DNA of 64,000 bases, from assembly GCF_002222655.1 (NCBI RefSeq), contig NZ_CP022424.1, forward strand, positions 124,001 through 188,000, read 5' to 3'. The stretch's first letter is position 1, and each line of letters begins with the position of its first letter. A program made the position numbers and the translations under genes. Below the pieces are notes generated by a model that searched no databases, was not told the DNA's origin, and worked only from the letters and a program-made list of their open reading frames with translations. This document shows positions 49,879-59,524 of this stretch, piece by piece. The DNA comes from Vitreoscilla filiformis (lineage in GTDB: Bacteria; Pseudomonadota; Gammaproteobacteria; Burkholderiales; Burkholderiaceae_C).

Positions 49879-51195
49879 TCAACGTGGGCGCAGATCGCGC
49901 ACCCGGCGTGCCTTGCCCACCAGCGTGCGTTCAATCGAGTCATGCGCCAGCACGGTCACGCGGGTGGACACGCCCACCAGCGTTTTGATGCGGTGTTCCA
50001 GCGACTTGCCAATGCGCTGGGCTTCAAGCTCGCTGGGCAGGCCGAATTGGGGCAGCATTTCGCACAGCACTTCCATCTGGTCGAGGTGCCCATCGCGGTG
50101 AACCTTGATTTGGTACTGGCCGCCAAGCTGCCCGTGTTGCAGCACGATTTCTTCGATCTGCGACGGAAACACATTCACCCCCCGGATGATCAGCATGTCA
50201 TCCGAGCGCCCGACGATCTTGCCCATGCGGCGGAAGCTGCGCGACGTGGGCGGCAGCAGCCGCGTCAAATCGCGGGTGCGGTAACGGATGATGGGCAGCG
50301 CTTCCTTGGTCAACGAGGTGAACACCAGTTCGCCCTCGCTGCCGTCGGGCAGCACCTCGCCGGTTTCCGGGTCGATGATCTCGGGATAAAAATGGTCTTC
50401 CCAAATCACCGGGCCGTCTTTGGACTCGATGCACTCATTGGCCACGCCGGGGCCCATCACTTCGGAAAGGCCGTAGATGTCCACCGCGTCGATGTCCGCT
50501 TTGGTTTCGATCTCGCGGCGCATGGCTTCCGTCCACGGTTCGGCGCCAAAAATGCCGACTTTGAGCGACATCTCACGCGGGTCCATCCCCTGACGCTCGA
50601 ACTCCTCGATGATCACCTGCATGTAGCTGGGCGTGACCATGATCAGATCCGGGCAGAAGTCTTGGATCAACTGCACCTGCTTTTCCGTCTGCCCGCCGGA
50701 CATGGGGATGACGGTGCAGCCCGCCCGCTCTGCGCCGTAGTGCGCGCCCAGCCCGCCCGTGAACAGGCCGTAACCGTAAGCGACGTGGACGATGTCCCCC
50801 GGCCGGCCACCCGCAGCGCGAATGGAGCGTGCCACCAAATTCGCCCAGGTGTCGATGTCCTTCAGGGTGTAGCCCACCACCGTCGGTTTGCCCGTGGTGC
50901 CGGAAGACGCGTGGATGCGCGCCACCTTCTCACGCGGCACGGCGAACAGCTTGAACGGGTAGTTGTCGCGCAAATCCTTTTTCGTGGTGAACGGGAATTT
51001 GGCGAGATCGGCCAAGGTTTTCAGGTCACTGGGATGCACGCCTTGGGCGTCGAACGCTTGGCGGTAGTGCGGCACGTTCTCGTAGGCGTGAGCCAGCGTC
51101 CAGCGCAGGCGCTCCAGTTGCAACGCGACGATTTCGTCGCGGCTGGCGGTTTCAATCGGCTCCAGATCGCCGGGGGCAGGTTGCTTGACGGGCAT
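49879..51195 (-). CDS. paaK: Phenylacetate-CoA ligase
   Basis: A 438-residue adenylate-forming enzyme that activates phenylacetate with ATP and CoA. The P-loop-like motif is [17 protein letters not shown]; the AMP-binding region is [36 protein letters not shown] is the hinge/A8 motif, and the C-terminal lysine motif is GKARRVRDL. The ATG at 51195 ([10 protein letters not shown]) is preferred; 14 bases separate it from paaI. Confidence 0.95.
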   Translation of the reverse strand: MPVKQPAPGDLEPIETASRDEIVALQLERLRWTLAHAYENVPHYRQAFDAQGVHPSDLKTLADLAKFPFTTKKDLRDNYPFKLFAVPREKVARIHASSGTTGKPTVVGYTLKDIDTWANLVARSIRAAGGRPGDIVHVAYGYGLFTGGLGAHYGAERAGCTVIPMSGGQTEKQVQLIQDFCPDLIMVTPSYMQVIIEEFERQGMDPREMSLKVGIFGAEPWTEAMRREIETKADIDAVDIYGLSEVMGPGVANECIESKDGPVIWEDHFYPEIIDPETGEVLPDGSEGELVFTSLTKEALPIIRYRTRDLTRLLPPTSRSFRRMGKIVGRSDDMLIIRGVNVFPSQIEEIVLQHGQLGGQYQIKVHRDGHLDQMEVLCEMLPQFGLPSELEAQRIGKSLEHRIKTLVGVSTRVTVLAHDSIERTLVGKARRVRDLRPR

Positions 51196-51209
51196 GGCGT
51201 GTCTCCTTT

Positions 51210-51668
51210 TCAGCGCCCGGGGGCAGTGCCCGGCACGGCGGGTTTGTCTTTGAAGCGGTACGAACGCCCACGCATCAGGGCGATCAGCTCGCCGCGTTGG
51301 TTGCACACGGTGATGTCATACACCCCCGTGCGCCCGACGCTGTGTTGTTCTTCGGCGCGGGCGGTGAGCACATCGCCGGGGCGGCCTGGGGCCACAAAAT
51401 CGATGGCCAGGCCCGAGGCCACGGTCAGCCAGTTGGCGCTGTTGCAGGCGTAGGCGAAGGCGGTGTCGGCCAGTGTGGTGATGTAGCCGCCGTGGCAGAT
51501 GTTGAAGCCGTTGAGCATTTCGTCGCGCACCGGCATGTCGATCACCGCACGGCCAGGCGCGATGGCGGTGATCACCATGCCGAGGTGCTGGGCGGCGCGA
51601 TCGTTGGCGAACATGCCGTCGCGCACGCCTTCGGCGATCTGCTGCGGGCTGCGGGCGTCGTCAGTCAT
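51210..51668 (-). CDS. paaI: Hydroxyphenylacetyl-CoA thioesterase PaaI
   Basis: A 152-residue hot-dog-fold thioesterase: VRDEMLNGFNICHGGYITTLADTAFAYACN carries the catalytic Asn/His/Gly and aspartate region, and IDFVAPGRPGDVLTARAEE the second strand. It rescues CoA from dead-end thioesters when the pathway stalls. It overlaps the end of paaH by eight bases. Confidence 0.94.
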   Translation of the reverse strand: MTDDARSPQQIAEGVRDGMFANDRAAQHLGMVITAIAPGRAVIDMPVRDEMLNGFNICHGGYITTLADTAFAYACNSANWLTVASGLAIDFVAPGRPGDVLTARAEEQHSVGRTGVYDITVCNQRGELIALMRGRSYRFKDKPAVPGTAPGR

Positions 51669-53331
51669 GAAACAAGCCTCCGGTGTGTTGCAGGTGCGAG
51701 AGCGCCGGGGAGCGCCGGTAGCGCACCTCGCCGTAGTGCTGTTGCAGGTGGGTCAGCACGGTGGCCACGCGGGCAGGGCCGATGGCATCGGCCCAGGCCA
51801 GCGGGCCTTGCGGGTAGGCGGTGCCCAGACGCATGGCGGTGTCGATGTCGGTCGGCGCGGTGCCCGTCCAGGTGAGCACGTCGGCGGCTTCGTTCGCCAA
51901 GCAGGCCACGGTACGCAGCACCACCAGGCCGGCCACGTCGGCCAGGGGCAGCAGTTGCACGCCGGCGGGGGCGAGGGCGGCGGCGAGTTGGGCGAGGGGG
52001 CTCCCCCTCTCCCCAACCCCTCTCCCACAAGGGGAGAGGGGCTTAGTGCCTGGCACAGGGTTTGCCAAAGTGGGAGCTCCCTCTCCCCTCGTGGGAGAGG
52101 GGTTGGGGTGAGGGCCTCCCACCGCCACCGCCACCATCGGCGTCGTGCCGAAATCCAGCGCCAAATCCAGCAACAACACCGGGCGCCCCGCCCGCTGGGC
52201 AGAACGCTGCGCGGCGGTGCGGCCATCGCTCAAGGTGATCCAGGTGCCGCCCGGGGTGCCGGCATCCTCCTCACCCAAGGCCAGGGTTTCGGCGGGCAGG
52301 CTGTCGTCGGGCAGCAGCGTCACGCCGGCAGCGGCCAGGCGCTGCACCAGCGGCGTGAGCAGCCCCATGTCCGACGCACAGCGCAGCACCGGCACGCTGG
52401 GCGCAGGCGCCACGCAGGCCACGGCAGCGCCTTGCGGTTTGCCGCCTTCGTAGCGATAAAAACCGTGCCCCGTCTTGCGCCCAAAGCGCCCGCTGCGCAC
52501 CAACTCTTGCTGGATGAGATGCGGGGCATAACGCGGATCGAACGCCGTGGCTTCAAACACCGAGGTCGTCACCGAGAGGTTGACTTCGACGCCGATCAAA
52601 TCCATCAGCTCGAACGGCCCCATCACAAAACCACCGGCTTGGCGCAACAGGGTGTCGATGCTCGCCACATCGGCCACCCGTTCGGCCAGCAAGCGCAGCC
52701 CTTCAGCGTAATAGGGTCGCGCCACGCGGTTGACGATGAACCCCGGCGCATTCGGCGCCAACACTGGCACCTTGCCCCAGGCACGGGTGAGCGCCTGCAT
52801 GGGCGCCACCAGTGCCGGATCGGTGGCCACTCCGCTGATGATTTCCACCAACTTCATGCGCGTGGCTGGGTTGAAAAAGTGCCAGCCGATGAAGCGCTGC
52901 GGCTGCGCCAGCTTTTGCGCCACCGCCGTCACCGAGATGGACGAGGTGTTGGTGGCCAGCACCGCCTGCGGCCCGAGCACCTTTTCCAGCTCGGCAAACA
53001 GCGCTTGTTTGGGCTCCAGCTTTTCGACGATGGCTTCCACCGCCAGGCCGCAGCCCGCCAAATCAGTGAGCTGCTCGGCCACGCTCAGGCGGGCCAAGGT
53101 GGCGTCGCGTTCGGTGGCGGTGAGCTTGCCGCGTTGCACGGCGCCGGCCAGATCGTCCGCGATGCGGGCCAGGGCGCGGGCGGCAGCGCCGGCTTGCAGG
53201 TCAAACAGGCGCACCGCGTGCCCCGCTTGGGCGGCCACTTGGGCAATGCCCGCCCCCATGCTGCCCGCACCGATCACGGCCACGGGCGTGGTGGCGTCCA
53301 GGGAAACGTTCGAAGCGTTCAGCGAAACCAT
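51661..53331 (-). CDS. paaH: 3-hydroxyacyl-CoA dehydrogenase PaaH with in-frame repeat insertion
   Basis: A 556-residue dehydrogenase. The NAD domain starts VAVIGAGSMGAGIAQVAAQA; EAIVEKLEPKQALFAEL, TSSISVTAVAQ and GWHFFNPATRMKLVEII with the catalytic histidine follow; NRVARPYYAEGLRLLAE begins the C-terminal part, which is duplicated. It oxidises 3-hydroxyadipyl-CoA. Within the second half, about 35 residues ([23 protein letters not shown]) are translated from a repeat doublet at 52001-52116 without breaking the frame. The start at 53331 follows GAGGTGGG. paaI overlaps its end. Confidence 0.92.
   Translation of the reverse strand: MVSLNASNVSLDATTPVAVIGAGSMGAGIAQVAAQAGHAVRLFDLQAGAAARALARIADDLAGAVQRGKLTATERDATLARLSVAEQLTDLAGCGLAVEAIVEKLEPKQALFAELEKVLGPQAVLATNTSSISVTAVAQKLAQPQRFIGWHFFNPATRMKLVEIISGVATDPALVAPMQALTRAWGKVPVLAPNAPGFIVNRVARPYYAEGLRLLAERVADVASIDTLLRQAGGFVMGPFELMDLIGVEVNLSVTTSVFEATAFDPRYAPHLIQQELVRSGRFGRKTGHGFYRYEGGKPQGAAVACVAPAPSVPVLRCASDMGLLTPLVQRLAAAGVTLLPDDSLPAETLALGEEDAGTPGGTWITLSDGRTAAQRSAQRAGRPVLLLDLALDFGTTPMVAVAVGGPHPNPSPTRGEGAPTLANPVPGTKPLSPCGRGVGERGSPLAQLAAALAPAGVQLLPLADVAGLVVLRTVACLANEAADVLTWTGTAPTDIDTAMRLGTAYPQGPLAWADAIGPARVATVLTHLQQHYGEVRYRRSPALSHLQHTGGLFHD
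52001..52116. repeat. Doublet C of the palindromic repeat, inside the paaH coding region
   Basis: Copies at 52001-52042 and 52077-52116 in opposite orientation, with cores CCCCTCTCCC-ACAAG-GGGAGAGGGG and CTCTCCC-CTCGT-GGGAGAG, separated by 34 bases. The total insertion preserves the paaH frame. The loop of the first copy has ACAAG where the others have ACGAG. Confidence 0.85.
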
Positions 53332-53344
53332 CGTCGCACCCACC

Positions 53345-54157
53345 TCAACGGTCCGTGAACTGCGGGGCACGCTTGGCCAGGAAAGCCGCCACGCCTTCGA
53401 GGTAATCGTGTGCAGCGCCCAGTTCACCTTGCAGACGGGCTTCGGCGTCCAGCGCTTCGTCCAGGCTCAGGCTTTGGGCGGCGTCCATCGCCAAGCGGGT
53501 TTGCACCAGGGCGCGGGTGGGCATCGCAGCCAGGCGTTCGGCCAAGGCGTGGGTTTCGTCGGCCAAGGCGGCATCGTCCACGCAGCGCCAGATCAGCCCG
53601 AGGCGTTCGGCTTCGGCGGCGGGCAGTTTGTCGCCCAACAACGCCAGGCCCAGGGCGCGGGCCCGCCCAGCCAAGCGCGGCAGCAACCAGGTGCCGCCCG
53701 AGTCGGGAATCAGGCCGATCTTGGCAAACGCTTGGATGAAACTGGCTGAGCGCCCAGCCAGCACCAGATCACACGCCAGTGCGATGTTGGCGCCCGCGCC
53801 AGCGGCCACGCCGTTCACCGCCGCCACCACCGGCACCGGCATCGTGCGCAGGCGGCGCAGCAGCGGGCCATAGTGTTGTTCGATCATCGCGCCCAAATCC
53901 TTGGGCGGGGCACCGGGGGTGAGATCCGGCGCCACCGCTGGATCGGCCAAATCTTGCCCGGCGCAAAACCCCCGACCCGCGCCGGTCAACACCACGCAGC
54001 GCACCAGCGGATCGGCGGCAGCGGCGTCCAGTTCAGCCAGCAAGGCGCGATGCATCTCGGTGGTGAAGCTGTTGAGCGCTGCCGGGCGGTTCAGCGTCAG
54101 GGTGCGCATGGCACCGCGTTGGGAGCTCAGCACCAGGGAGTCAGGCGATTCGGACAT
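53345..54157 (-). CDS. paaG: 2-(1,2-epoxy-1,2-dihydrophenyl)acetyl-CoA isomerase
   Basis: A 270-residue crotonase-fold enzyme. LTLNRPAALNSFTTEMH, LTGAGRGFCAGQDLAD with the oxyanion glycine and the aspartate typical of PaaG, and KIGLIPDSGGTWLLPRLAGRARAL are clear. It converts the ring epoxide into the oxepin form. It is the promoter-proximal gene of the leftward paa operon; the TetR palindrome lies 66 bases upstream of the ATG at 54157. Confidence 0.94.
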   Translation of the reverse strand: MSESPDSLVLSSQRGAMRTLTLNRPAALNSFTTEMHRALLAELDAAAADPLVRCVVLTGAGRGFCAGQDLADPAVAPDLTPGAPPKDLGAMIEQHYGPLLRRLRTMPVPVVAAVNGVAAGAGANIALACDLVLAGRSASFIQAFAKIGLIPDSGGTWLLPRLAGRARALGLALLGDKLPAAEAERLGLIWRCVDDAALADETHALAERLAAMPTRALVQTRLAMDAAQSLSLDEALDAEARLQGELGAAHDYLEGVAAFLAKRAPQFTDR

Positions 54158-54222
54158 CAGCACCTCGTTGCGCTTGCGTCGTTGAGAAACGGTGGGCGGT
54201 TTGTTGCGGGTCAATCACATTG

Positions 54223-54236
54223 ACCGACCGGTCGGT
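54223..54236. promoter_or_regulatory. PaaR operator between paaG and paaN
   Basis: ACCGACCGGTCGGT is a perfect 14-base palindrome in the 198-base divergent control region of paaG (leftward) and paaN (rightward). TTGACC-like -35 hexamers overlap or abut it on both strands. TetR-type PaaR regulators of betaproteobacteria are known to bind sites of this kind in front of paa genes. A near-identical copy lies at 39539. Confidence 0.8.
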
Positions 54237-54355
54237 AGAGATTGTGGTGTGCGCTGTTTTCCTGATGCAAGTCAAAGCGCGCCGGTGAAAACCCTAGGCT
54301 GACCTGCATCCCGAGCCGAACTGAAGACGCACTCAAGCCGCATTGAGGAGACCGA

Positions 54356-56065
54356 ATGAGCCTGTTCGACACCCATCGCCCCCTGCTGGACGCCGCCCTG
54401 GCCGCCCTGAGCGACCGAGGCCACTGGACGCCCTTCCCCGAACTGCCTTCCCCCAAGGTCTACGGCGAACACGCCCAGGCCGAGGGGCAAGCGCAGGTCG
54501 AAGCCCTATTGGGGCAGGATTTCCCACTCACCCAGCCCGGTGAGTTGGGCCGCATCGCGCCGGAGCGCTCCCCCTGGGGTGTGCCGCTGGGCACGCGCTA
54601 CCCGGAGTGCGAACCGCAAGCCCTGCTGACCGCCGCGCAAGCCGCCGAACCGGCTTGGCAGGCGATCGGCCCGCGCGGCCGGGTGGGCGTGCTGTTGGAA
54701 GCGCTGCTGCGCATTCACCGCCAAAGCCACGCTTTTGCCCATGCGGTGATGCTCACCACCGGGCAGGGGCCGATGATGGCGTTTCAAGCCGCCGGGCCGC
54801 ATTCGCAAGATCGAGCGCTGGAGGCCGTGGCGGTGGCTTGGCAAGCCATGTCCACCGTGCCCGAGGCGGCGCGCTGGCACAAGCCGCAAGGCAAGAACCC
54901 GCCGCTGGTGATGGAGAAACGCTTCGAGATCGTCGGGCGGGGCGTGGCACTGGTGATCGGCTGCGCGACGTTCCCCACCTGGAACACCTTCCCCGGCCTG
55001 TTCGCGGCGCTGGCCACGGGCAACCCGGTGATCGTCAAACCGCATCCGCAAGCCATCTTGCCCGCCGCGCTGGCGGTGCGCGTGCTGCGTGAGGTGCTGG
55101 CCGAACAAGGCCTGCCGCCCGAGGTGGTGCAACTGGCCGCCACCGAGCGCCCCGAGTTCACCCAAGCGCTGGCCACGGATGCGGCGGTCGCGTCCATCGA
55201 CTTCACCGGGGGCCGCGCCTTCGGCCAATGGCTGGCCGCCAACGCCCGGCAAGCGCGGCTCTACGCGGAACTCTCCGGCGTGAACACGGTGATCCTCGAA
55301 TCCACCGACGCCTACCGCGCCATGCTGGACAACCTGGCCTTCTCGCTGTGCCTCTACAGCGGCCAAATGTGTACCACGCCGCAAAACCTGTTCGTCCCGG
55401 TGAGCGGCATCGCCACCGACGAAGGCCACAAGCGTTTTGCCGAGCTGGGCGCCGATCTGGCCGCCGCCGTGCGCAAGATCACCCAACACCCCAAAGTCGG
55501 CCCGGTGGTGCTGGGGGCGTTGTGCGCCGAAGCGACGCTGGCGCGTCTCGACCAAGCCCGCGCTTGGGCCGAAGAAGGCCGCGCCCGCCTGCTGTTGGAC
55601 ACGGAACCCCTGCCGCACCCCGACTTCCCCCAAGCCCGCACCCGCACGCCCTTGCTGTTGGCGTTGGAAGCGCCGGACGAAACGCTGCTGCGCCAAGAAT
55701 GCTTCGGCCCGATCAGCTTCCTCGTTGCGGTGCCGGATGCCGAGCACGCCGCCGCGCTGGCCGAGCGCCTGATTCGCAGCGAGGGTGCCCTCACGCTGGC
55801 GGGTTACACCACTGATCCAGCTTTCGAAGAGCGGTTGGTGCGCCTGAGCCTGCGCGCCCGCGTGGCGCTTTCGCTCAATCTGACGCACAGCGTGTACGTC
55901 AACCAAGCCGCCGCGTTTTCGGACTTCCACGGCAGCGGCGGCAACCCCGCTGCCAACGCCAGTTATGCCGGGCTGGCCTTCGTCGCCGACCGGTTTGTGG
56001 TGGTGCAGCGCCGCTGGCATGTTCAGCCCGAAATGTCCGCCACTCAACCTGCCGCCGGAGCTTGA
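54356..56065 (+). CDS. paaN: Phenylacetate degradation protein PaaN (aldehyde dehydrogenase family)
   Basis: A 569-residue member of the aldehyde dehydrogenase superfamily. The family cysteine is C339 in [35 protein letters not shown] and [20 protein letters not shown] are nucleotide-domain segments; [16 protein letters not shown] lies near the end. PaaN is found with paaZ in many betaproteobacteria, and its exact step is less certain than that of PaaZ. It is divergent from paaG across the PaaR site and is followed five bases later by paaY. Confidence 0.9.
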   Translation: MSLFDTHRPLLDAALAALSDRGHWTPFPELPSPKVYGEHAQAEGQAQVEALLGQDFPLTQPGELGRIAPERSPWGVPLGTRYPECEPQALLTAAQAAEPAWQAIGPRGRVGVLLEALLRIHRQSHAFAHAVMLTTGQGPMMAFQAAGPHSQDRALEAVAVAWQAMSTVPEAARWHKPQGKNPPLVMEKRFEIVGRGVALVIGCATFPTWNTFPGLFAALATGNPVIVKPHPQAILPAALAVRVLREVLAEQGLPPEVVQLAATERPEFTQALATDAAVASIDFTGGRAFGQWLAANARQARLYAELSGVNTVILESTDAYRAMLDNLAFSLCLYSGQMCTTPQNLFVPVSGIATDEGHKRFAELGADLAAAVRKITQHPKVGPVVLGALCAEATLARLDQARAWAEEGRARLLLDTEPLPHPDFPQARTRTPLLLALEAPDETLLRQECFGPISFLVAVPDAEHAAALAERLIRSEGALTLAGYTTDPAFEERLVRLSLRARVALSLNLTHSVYVNQAAAFSDFHGSGGNPAANASYAGLAFVADRFVVVQRRWHVQPEMSATQPAAGA

Positions 56066-56069
56066 CGCC

Positions 56070-56672
56070 ATGCCGTGTTATTCGATCGAAGGCGTGATCC
56101 CGGTGGTGGATCCGACCGCCTACGTTCACCCGACGGCGGTGCTGATTGGCGACGTCATCGTCGGCCCCGGTTGTTACATCGGCCCGACGGCGTGTTTGCG
56201 CGGGGACTTTGGCCGCATCGTGCTGGAAGCTGGCGCCAATGTGCAGGATGGCTGCGTGCTGCACGGTTTCCCCGAGCAGGACACGCGGGTGGAGGAAAAC
56301 GGCCACATCGGCCACGGCGCCATCTTGCACAGTTGCATCGTGCGGCGCGACGCGCTGGTCGGCATGAACGCGGTGGTGATGGACGAGGCCGAGGTGGGTG
56401 CCCAAGCCATCGTCGCCGCCTGCGCGTTCGTGCCGGCGGGGATGAAAATTCCGCCGCGCAGCTTGGTGGCCGGGGTGCCCGCCAAGGTGCGGCGCGAGTT
56501 GAGCGAGCAGGAAGTGGCCTGGAAGCTGGACGGCACCCGCACCTACCAAGATTTGACGCGGCGCAGCTTGGCCAGTTTGGTGGAAGTGGCGCCGCTGACG
56601 GCGGTGGAAACCGACCGGCCCAAAGTACAAGCGCCGCACGTTGAACCGTTGGTGGCACTCAAACGCCAATAA
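56070..56672 (+). CDS. paaY: Phenylacetate degradation protein PaaY (gamma-carbonic-anhydrase fold)
   Basis: A 200-residue left-handed beta-helix protein with hexapeptide repeats: [27 protein letters not shown] and [26 protein letters not shown], including the metal histidines. PaaY is a thioesterase that protects against toxic CoA esters from the pathway. The ATG at 56070 is five bases after the paaN stop. A pair of repeats begins 24 bases after its own stop. Confidence 0.93.
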   Translation: MPCYSIEGVIPVVDPTAYVHPTAVLIGDVIVGPGCYIGPTACLRGDFGRIVLEAGANVQDGCVLHGFPEQDTRVEENGHIGHGAILHSCIVRRDALVGMNAVVMDEAEVGAQAIVAACAFVPAGMKIPPRSLVAGVPAKVRRELSEQEVAWKLDGTRTYQDLTRRSLASLVEVAPLTAVETDRPKVQAPHVEPLVALKRQ

Positions 56673-56695
56673 GCGTTCACCGCTGGCCTACACAC

Positions 56696-56739
56696 CTCCC
56701 CTCTCCCCTTGCGGGAGAGGGGCCGGGGGAGAGGGGTTC
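56696..56739. repeat. Doublet D, first copy of the palindromic repeat, after paaY
   Basis: A 44-base element with the core CCCCTCTCCC-CTTGC-GGGAGAGGGG and side arm GCCGGGGGAGAGGGG, 24 bases beyond the paaY stop codon. Paired in inverse orientation with 56777-56816. Confidence 0.8.
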
Positions 56740-56776
56740 GCCCCAAGAAAACAAGCGGTTTGTGATGGAAGCGTTT

Positions 56777-56816
56777 CCCCCTCTCCCCAACCCCTCCCCC
56801 GCCAAGGGGGAGGGGC
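56777..56816 (+). repeat. Doublet D, second copy, terminator-like, before the enoyl-CoA hydratase gene
   Basis: The core CCCCTCCCCC-GCCAA-GGGGGAGGGG forms a strong hairpin followed directly by GGCTTTTCTTG, so it may act as an intrinsic terminator for paaNY. It diverges more from the other copies. The ribosome-binding site GGAGG of the next gene starts 11 bases later. Confidence 0.75.
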
Positions 56817-56838
56817 TTTTCTTGTTGGAGGTTTTCTT

Positions 56839-57642
56839 GTGACTTCAACTGACAACCTGTTGATCGAGCGCCAGCCGCGTGGGGTGGTGCGCCTGACCTT
56901 GCACCGCCCCGAGGTGCTGAACGCTTTTGACGAAGCGTTGATCGCCCGGCTGGAAGCAGTGTTTGCCGAGCTGGGCGCCGATTCGACCGTGCGTGTCATC
57001 GTGCTGGCGGCCACGGGCAAGGCGTTTTGCGCCGGGGCCGACATCGGCTGGATGCGCCGCGCCGCCGCCAATTCCCAGGACGCCAACCTAGAGGACGCAC
57101 GCCGCTTCGCTCGCATGATGGACACGGTGGCCCGCTGCCCCAAACCCGTGGTGGCGCGGGTGCAGGGCAGCGCGTTTGGCGGCGGCGTCGGGCTGGCGTG
57201 CGCGGCGGACATCGTTATCGCCACGCGCAACGCCCGTTTCACGGTGAGCGAGGCGCGCTTTGGCATCCTGCCCGCCGTCATCGGGCCGTACCTCATCAAC
57301 ACCGTGGGGCTGCGCCAGGCGCGGCGGCTGGCGTTGACCACGGCGCTCATCGGCGCGGAAGAAGCGCAGAACATCGGCCTCGTCACCCAACTGTGTGAGG
57401 ACGAAGCGGCATTGGATGCGGCGGTGGCACAGTGCGTCGAATCCCTGCTGGCCAATGGGCCGCAGGCGCAAGCCGAAATCAAAGCCTTGTTCGCCCAGCT
57501 CGGCTGCGGGCCGGTGACGGCGGAAGTGCGCGAACTCACCGCACAAACCATCAGCCGCGTGCGAGCCACCGAGGAGGCACGCGAGGGTTTCGCGGCGTTT
57601 GTGGAGAAACGCCCGGCGCCGTGGGTGCAGGCCGCTGGCTGA
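56839..57642 (+). CDS. Enoyl-CoA hydratase/isomerase, candidate PaaF
   Basis: A 267-residue crotonase-fold enzyme: RLTLHRPEVLNAFDEALIARL, VLAATGKAFCAGADIGWMRR with the oxyanion alanine-glycine pair, GSAFGGGVGLACAADIVIA with one catalytic position, and ARFGILPAVIGPYLINTVG. The paa cluster otherwise lacks the 2,3-dehydroadipyl-CoA hydratase PaaF, which this may supply; a methylglutaconyl-CoA hydratase (LiuC-like) identity is the main alternative. The GTG at 56839 has GGAGG eight bases upstream. Confidence 0.82.
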   Translation: MTSTDNLLIERQPRGVVRLTLHRPEVLNAFDEALIARLEAVFAELGADSTVRVIVLAATGKAFCAGADIGWMRRAAANSQDANLEDARRFARMMDTVARCPKPVVARVQGSAFGGGVGLACAADIVIATRNARFTVSEARFGILPAVIGPYLINTVGLRQARRLALTTALIGAEEAQNIGLVTQLCEDEAALDAAVAQCVESLLANGPQAQAEIKALFAQLGCGPVTAEVRELTAQTISRVRATEEAREGFAAFVEKRPAPWVQAAG

Positions 57643-57675
57643 CCGTGGTCGACCGCCAGCGCCCTGCCCTTCAAC

Positions 57676-58395
57676 TCAAAACAGCGCCGCCAGAAACTCC
57701 AAACTGCGCCCATGCGCCAGCGCTGCACTGGCCGGGTGGTAGGACGCACGGGCCCAGCAATTGAACCCGTGTTGGGCGCCTGGGTAGTGATGGAACGTCG
57801 CTTGGGCGGCGGCGGGCGCTTGGGCCATGGCCGCCTTCACCGACGCCACGGCTTCGGGCGGGATGCTGGCATCCACCTCGGCGTGGTGAAACTGCGTCGG
57901 GATGTAGATGCGTTTGGCCAACTCCAACTGCGTGGCGATGCCACCGCCGTAGTAACACACCGCACGCTCCAATCCATTGCACAGGGCCGCAGCGGCAAAC
58001 GCCAAGCGCCCGCCCATGCAATAGCCAATCGCGCCCACGCGCCCCGTGCAAGCCGAATGGGCCTTGAGGGCCGCGATGCTGGCCGACATGTCCGCCACGG
58101 CCTGCTCACGACTGAGGCCGCGCATCAACGTCAGCGCCCGGTCACGGTCTTCGCCGACGTAACTCAATTCGACACGCGGCGCTTGGCGCCAAAACGCATC
58201 CGGTGCCAGCACGGTGAAACCGGCCAAGGCGTACTGCTCGGCCACGCCACGAATGTGCGCGTTCACGCCAAAAATTTCCTGCAACAGCAGCAGACCGGGG
58301 CCACGCCCGGCTGGCGGACGCGCAAGGTAGGCCGCCATCGGGCCATCGGGGGTGGTGACGCTCAGCCACTCGGTGGTGACGGGGGAGGTGTTCAT
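57676..58395 (-). CDS. Dienelactone hydrolase family protein
   Basis: A 239-residue alpha/beta hydrolase with a cysteine nucleophile: IGYCMGGRLAFAAA, LLLQEIFGVNAHIRGVAEQYA with the glutamate that activates it, VDASIPPEAV with the aspartate, and YPGAQHGFNCWARASYH with the histidine. The family opens dienelactones in aromatic breakdown. The ATG at 58395 begins MNTSPVTTEW. It is divergent from a LysR gene and converges on the enoyl-CoA hydratase gene with a 33-base gap. Confidence 0.9.
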   Translation of the reverse strand: MNTSPVTTEWLSVTTPDGPMAAYLARPPAGRGPGLLLLQEIFGVNAHIRGVAEQYALAGFTVLAPDAFWRQAPRVELSYVGEDRDRALTLMRGLSREQAVADMSASIAALKAHSACTGRVGAIGYCMGGRLAFAAAALCNGLERAVCYYGGGIATQLELAKRIYIPTQFHHAEVDASIPPEAVASVKAAMAQAPAAAQATFHHYPGAQHGFNCWARASYHPASAALAHGRSLEFLAALF

Positions 58396-58450
58396 GTGCA
58401 AATCCGCTGATTTTTGGGGAAGTGTGGATTTTTGTTGATTCTGCTGAAAC

Positions 58451-58467
58451 GATAACCTCGGGTTATC
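58451..58467. promoter_or_regulatory. LysR-type operator between dienelactone hydrolase and lysR genes
   Basis: GATAACC-TCG-GGTTATC is a perfect 17-base dyad, nine bases before the LysR start codon and 56 bases upstream of the hydrolase ATG. It contains the T-N11-A pattern that LysR proteins bind. Its position suggests both autorepression and control of the divergent hydrolase. Confidence 0.65.
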
Positions 58468-58476
58468 ATAAAAACC

Positions 58477-59388
58477 ATGAAACTCACCACACTTCAGGCT
58501 TTGGTGGCGGCAGTCGAAGAAGGCAGTTTGCGAGCAGCGGCGCGGCGTGTGGGGTTGTCGCAGCCGGCGCTGACGAAAATGGTGCGCGAGCTGGAGCAAG
58601 AACTGGCCGCCTCGCTGCTGGTGCGCTCCACCACGGGCGTGGTGCCCACGGCCCAAGGCAAAGTGCTGTACGAACGCGCTTGCGTGGCGATTCGGGAGTT
58701 GTCCGGCGCGGTGGAGGAAATCCACCAACTGGGTGGCCACATGGTGGGGGAGTTGCGCATCGGTGCGGTGCCGTTGGCGGTGATGTTGCTGATTCCCGAA
58801 ACCCTGCGCACGTTCGGGCGCGAGTTTCGCCATGTGCATTTGCACATCCGGGAAGAGCTGTACATCGAACAGCTCATGAACCTGCGCCGCGCCGAGGTGG
58901 ACGTGGCCATCGGCCCGATTCCAGACAACCTACCGCAAGGCGAGTTTCACACCGAGGCGCTGATGCCGGTGTCCATGGTGGTGGTGGTACGCAAGGGCAG
59001 CGCACTGGAGACAGCGCGTTCATTGGAAGCGCTGCGTAGCGCACGCTGGGTTTACACCGGTGTGGGCGGCATCACTGGCTACGCCCGCAAGTTGTTCGAA
59101 CACCATGGCATGCAGCCCCCCGCCGTCGGCGCGACGGTGAACTCCACGCTCGGGCTGCTGTCCCTCATTGGCAGCGGGGATTTTGTTGGGCTGATGCCAG
59201 CGCCGTTGATGCGTCATCCGGTGGCGGCGGCGTTTTTGTCCATGCCGCCGTTGCAGGAAGAACCGCTGGCGTTAACCGTTCATGCCATCACCAAGGCAGA
59301 TACCGCATTGAAACCGGCTGTGCGACACTTTTTGGCGCATTTGCACCGGGCGGCACACCATATTCAGCAAGGGTTGCCATCCGCATGA
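58477..59388 (+). CDS. LysR family transcriptional regulator
   Basis: A 303-residue regulator. The N-terminal helix-turn-helix is LTTLQALVAAVEEGSLRAAARRVGLSQPALTKMVRELEQELAASLLVRS; the co-inducer domain begins GELRIGAVPLAVMLLIPETL. It is like the regulators of dienelactone or other aromatic-derived hydrolases. It is divergent from the dienelactone hydrolase with the dyad in between. The inducer is unknown. Confidence 0.9.
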   Translation: MKLTTLQALVAAVEEGSLRAAARRVGLSQPALTKMVRELEQELAASLLVRSTTGVVPTAQGKVLYERACVAIRELSGAVEEIHQLGGHMVGELRIGAVPLAVMLLIPETLRTFGREFRHVHLHIREELYIEQLMNLRRAEVDVAIGPIPDNLPQGEFHTEALMPVSMVVVVRKGSALETARSLEALRSARWVYTGVGGITGYARKLFEHHGMQPPAVGATVNSTLGLLSLIGSGDFVGLMPAPLMRHPVAAAFLSMPPLQEEPLALTVHAITKADTALKPAVRHFLAHLHRAAHHIQQGLPSA

Positions 59389-59524
59389 TAAAACCATGAC
59401 GAAAGCCCAATCCCATGTATCTTTAATACAACATGAATTAAAAAACCCTGGACACGCAATGCCCCATCTGGCATAAAGAATAATAGGATTCCACAACCCC
59501 TCAACCGATGTTAACAGGTGAAAA

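Noticed and set aside
45006..56816. The GC-rich repeats as a CRISPR array.
   Set aside because: The copies are not evenly spaced, occur as inverted pairs, are themselves palindromic and are separated by whole genes. No cas genes are present.
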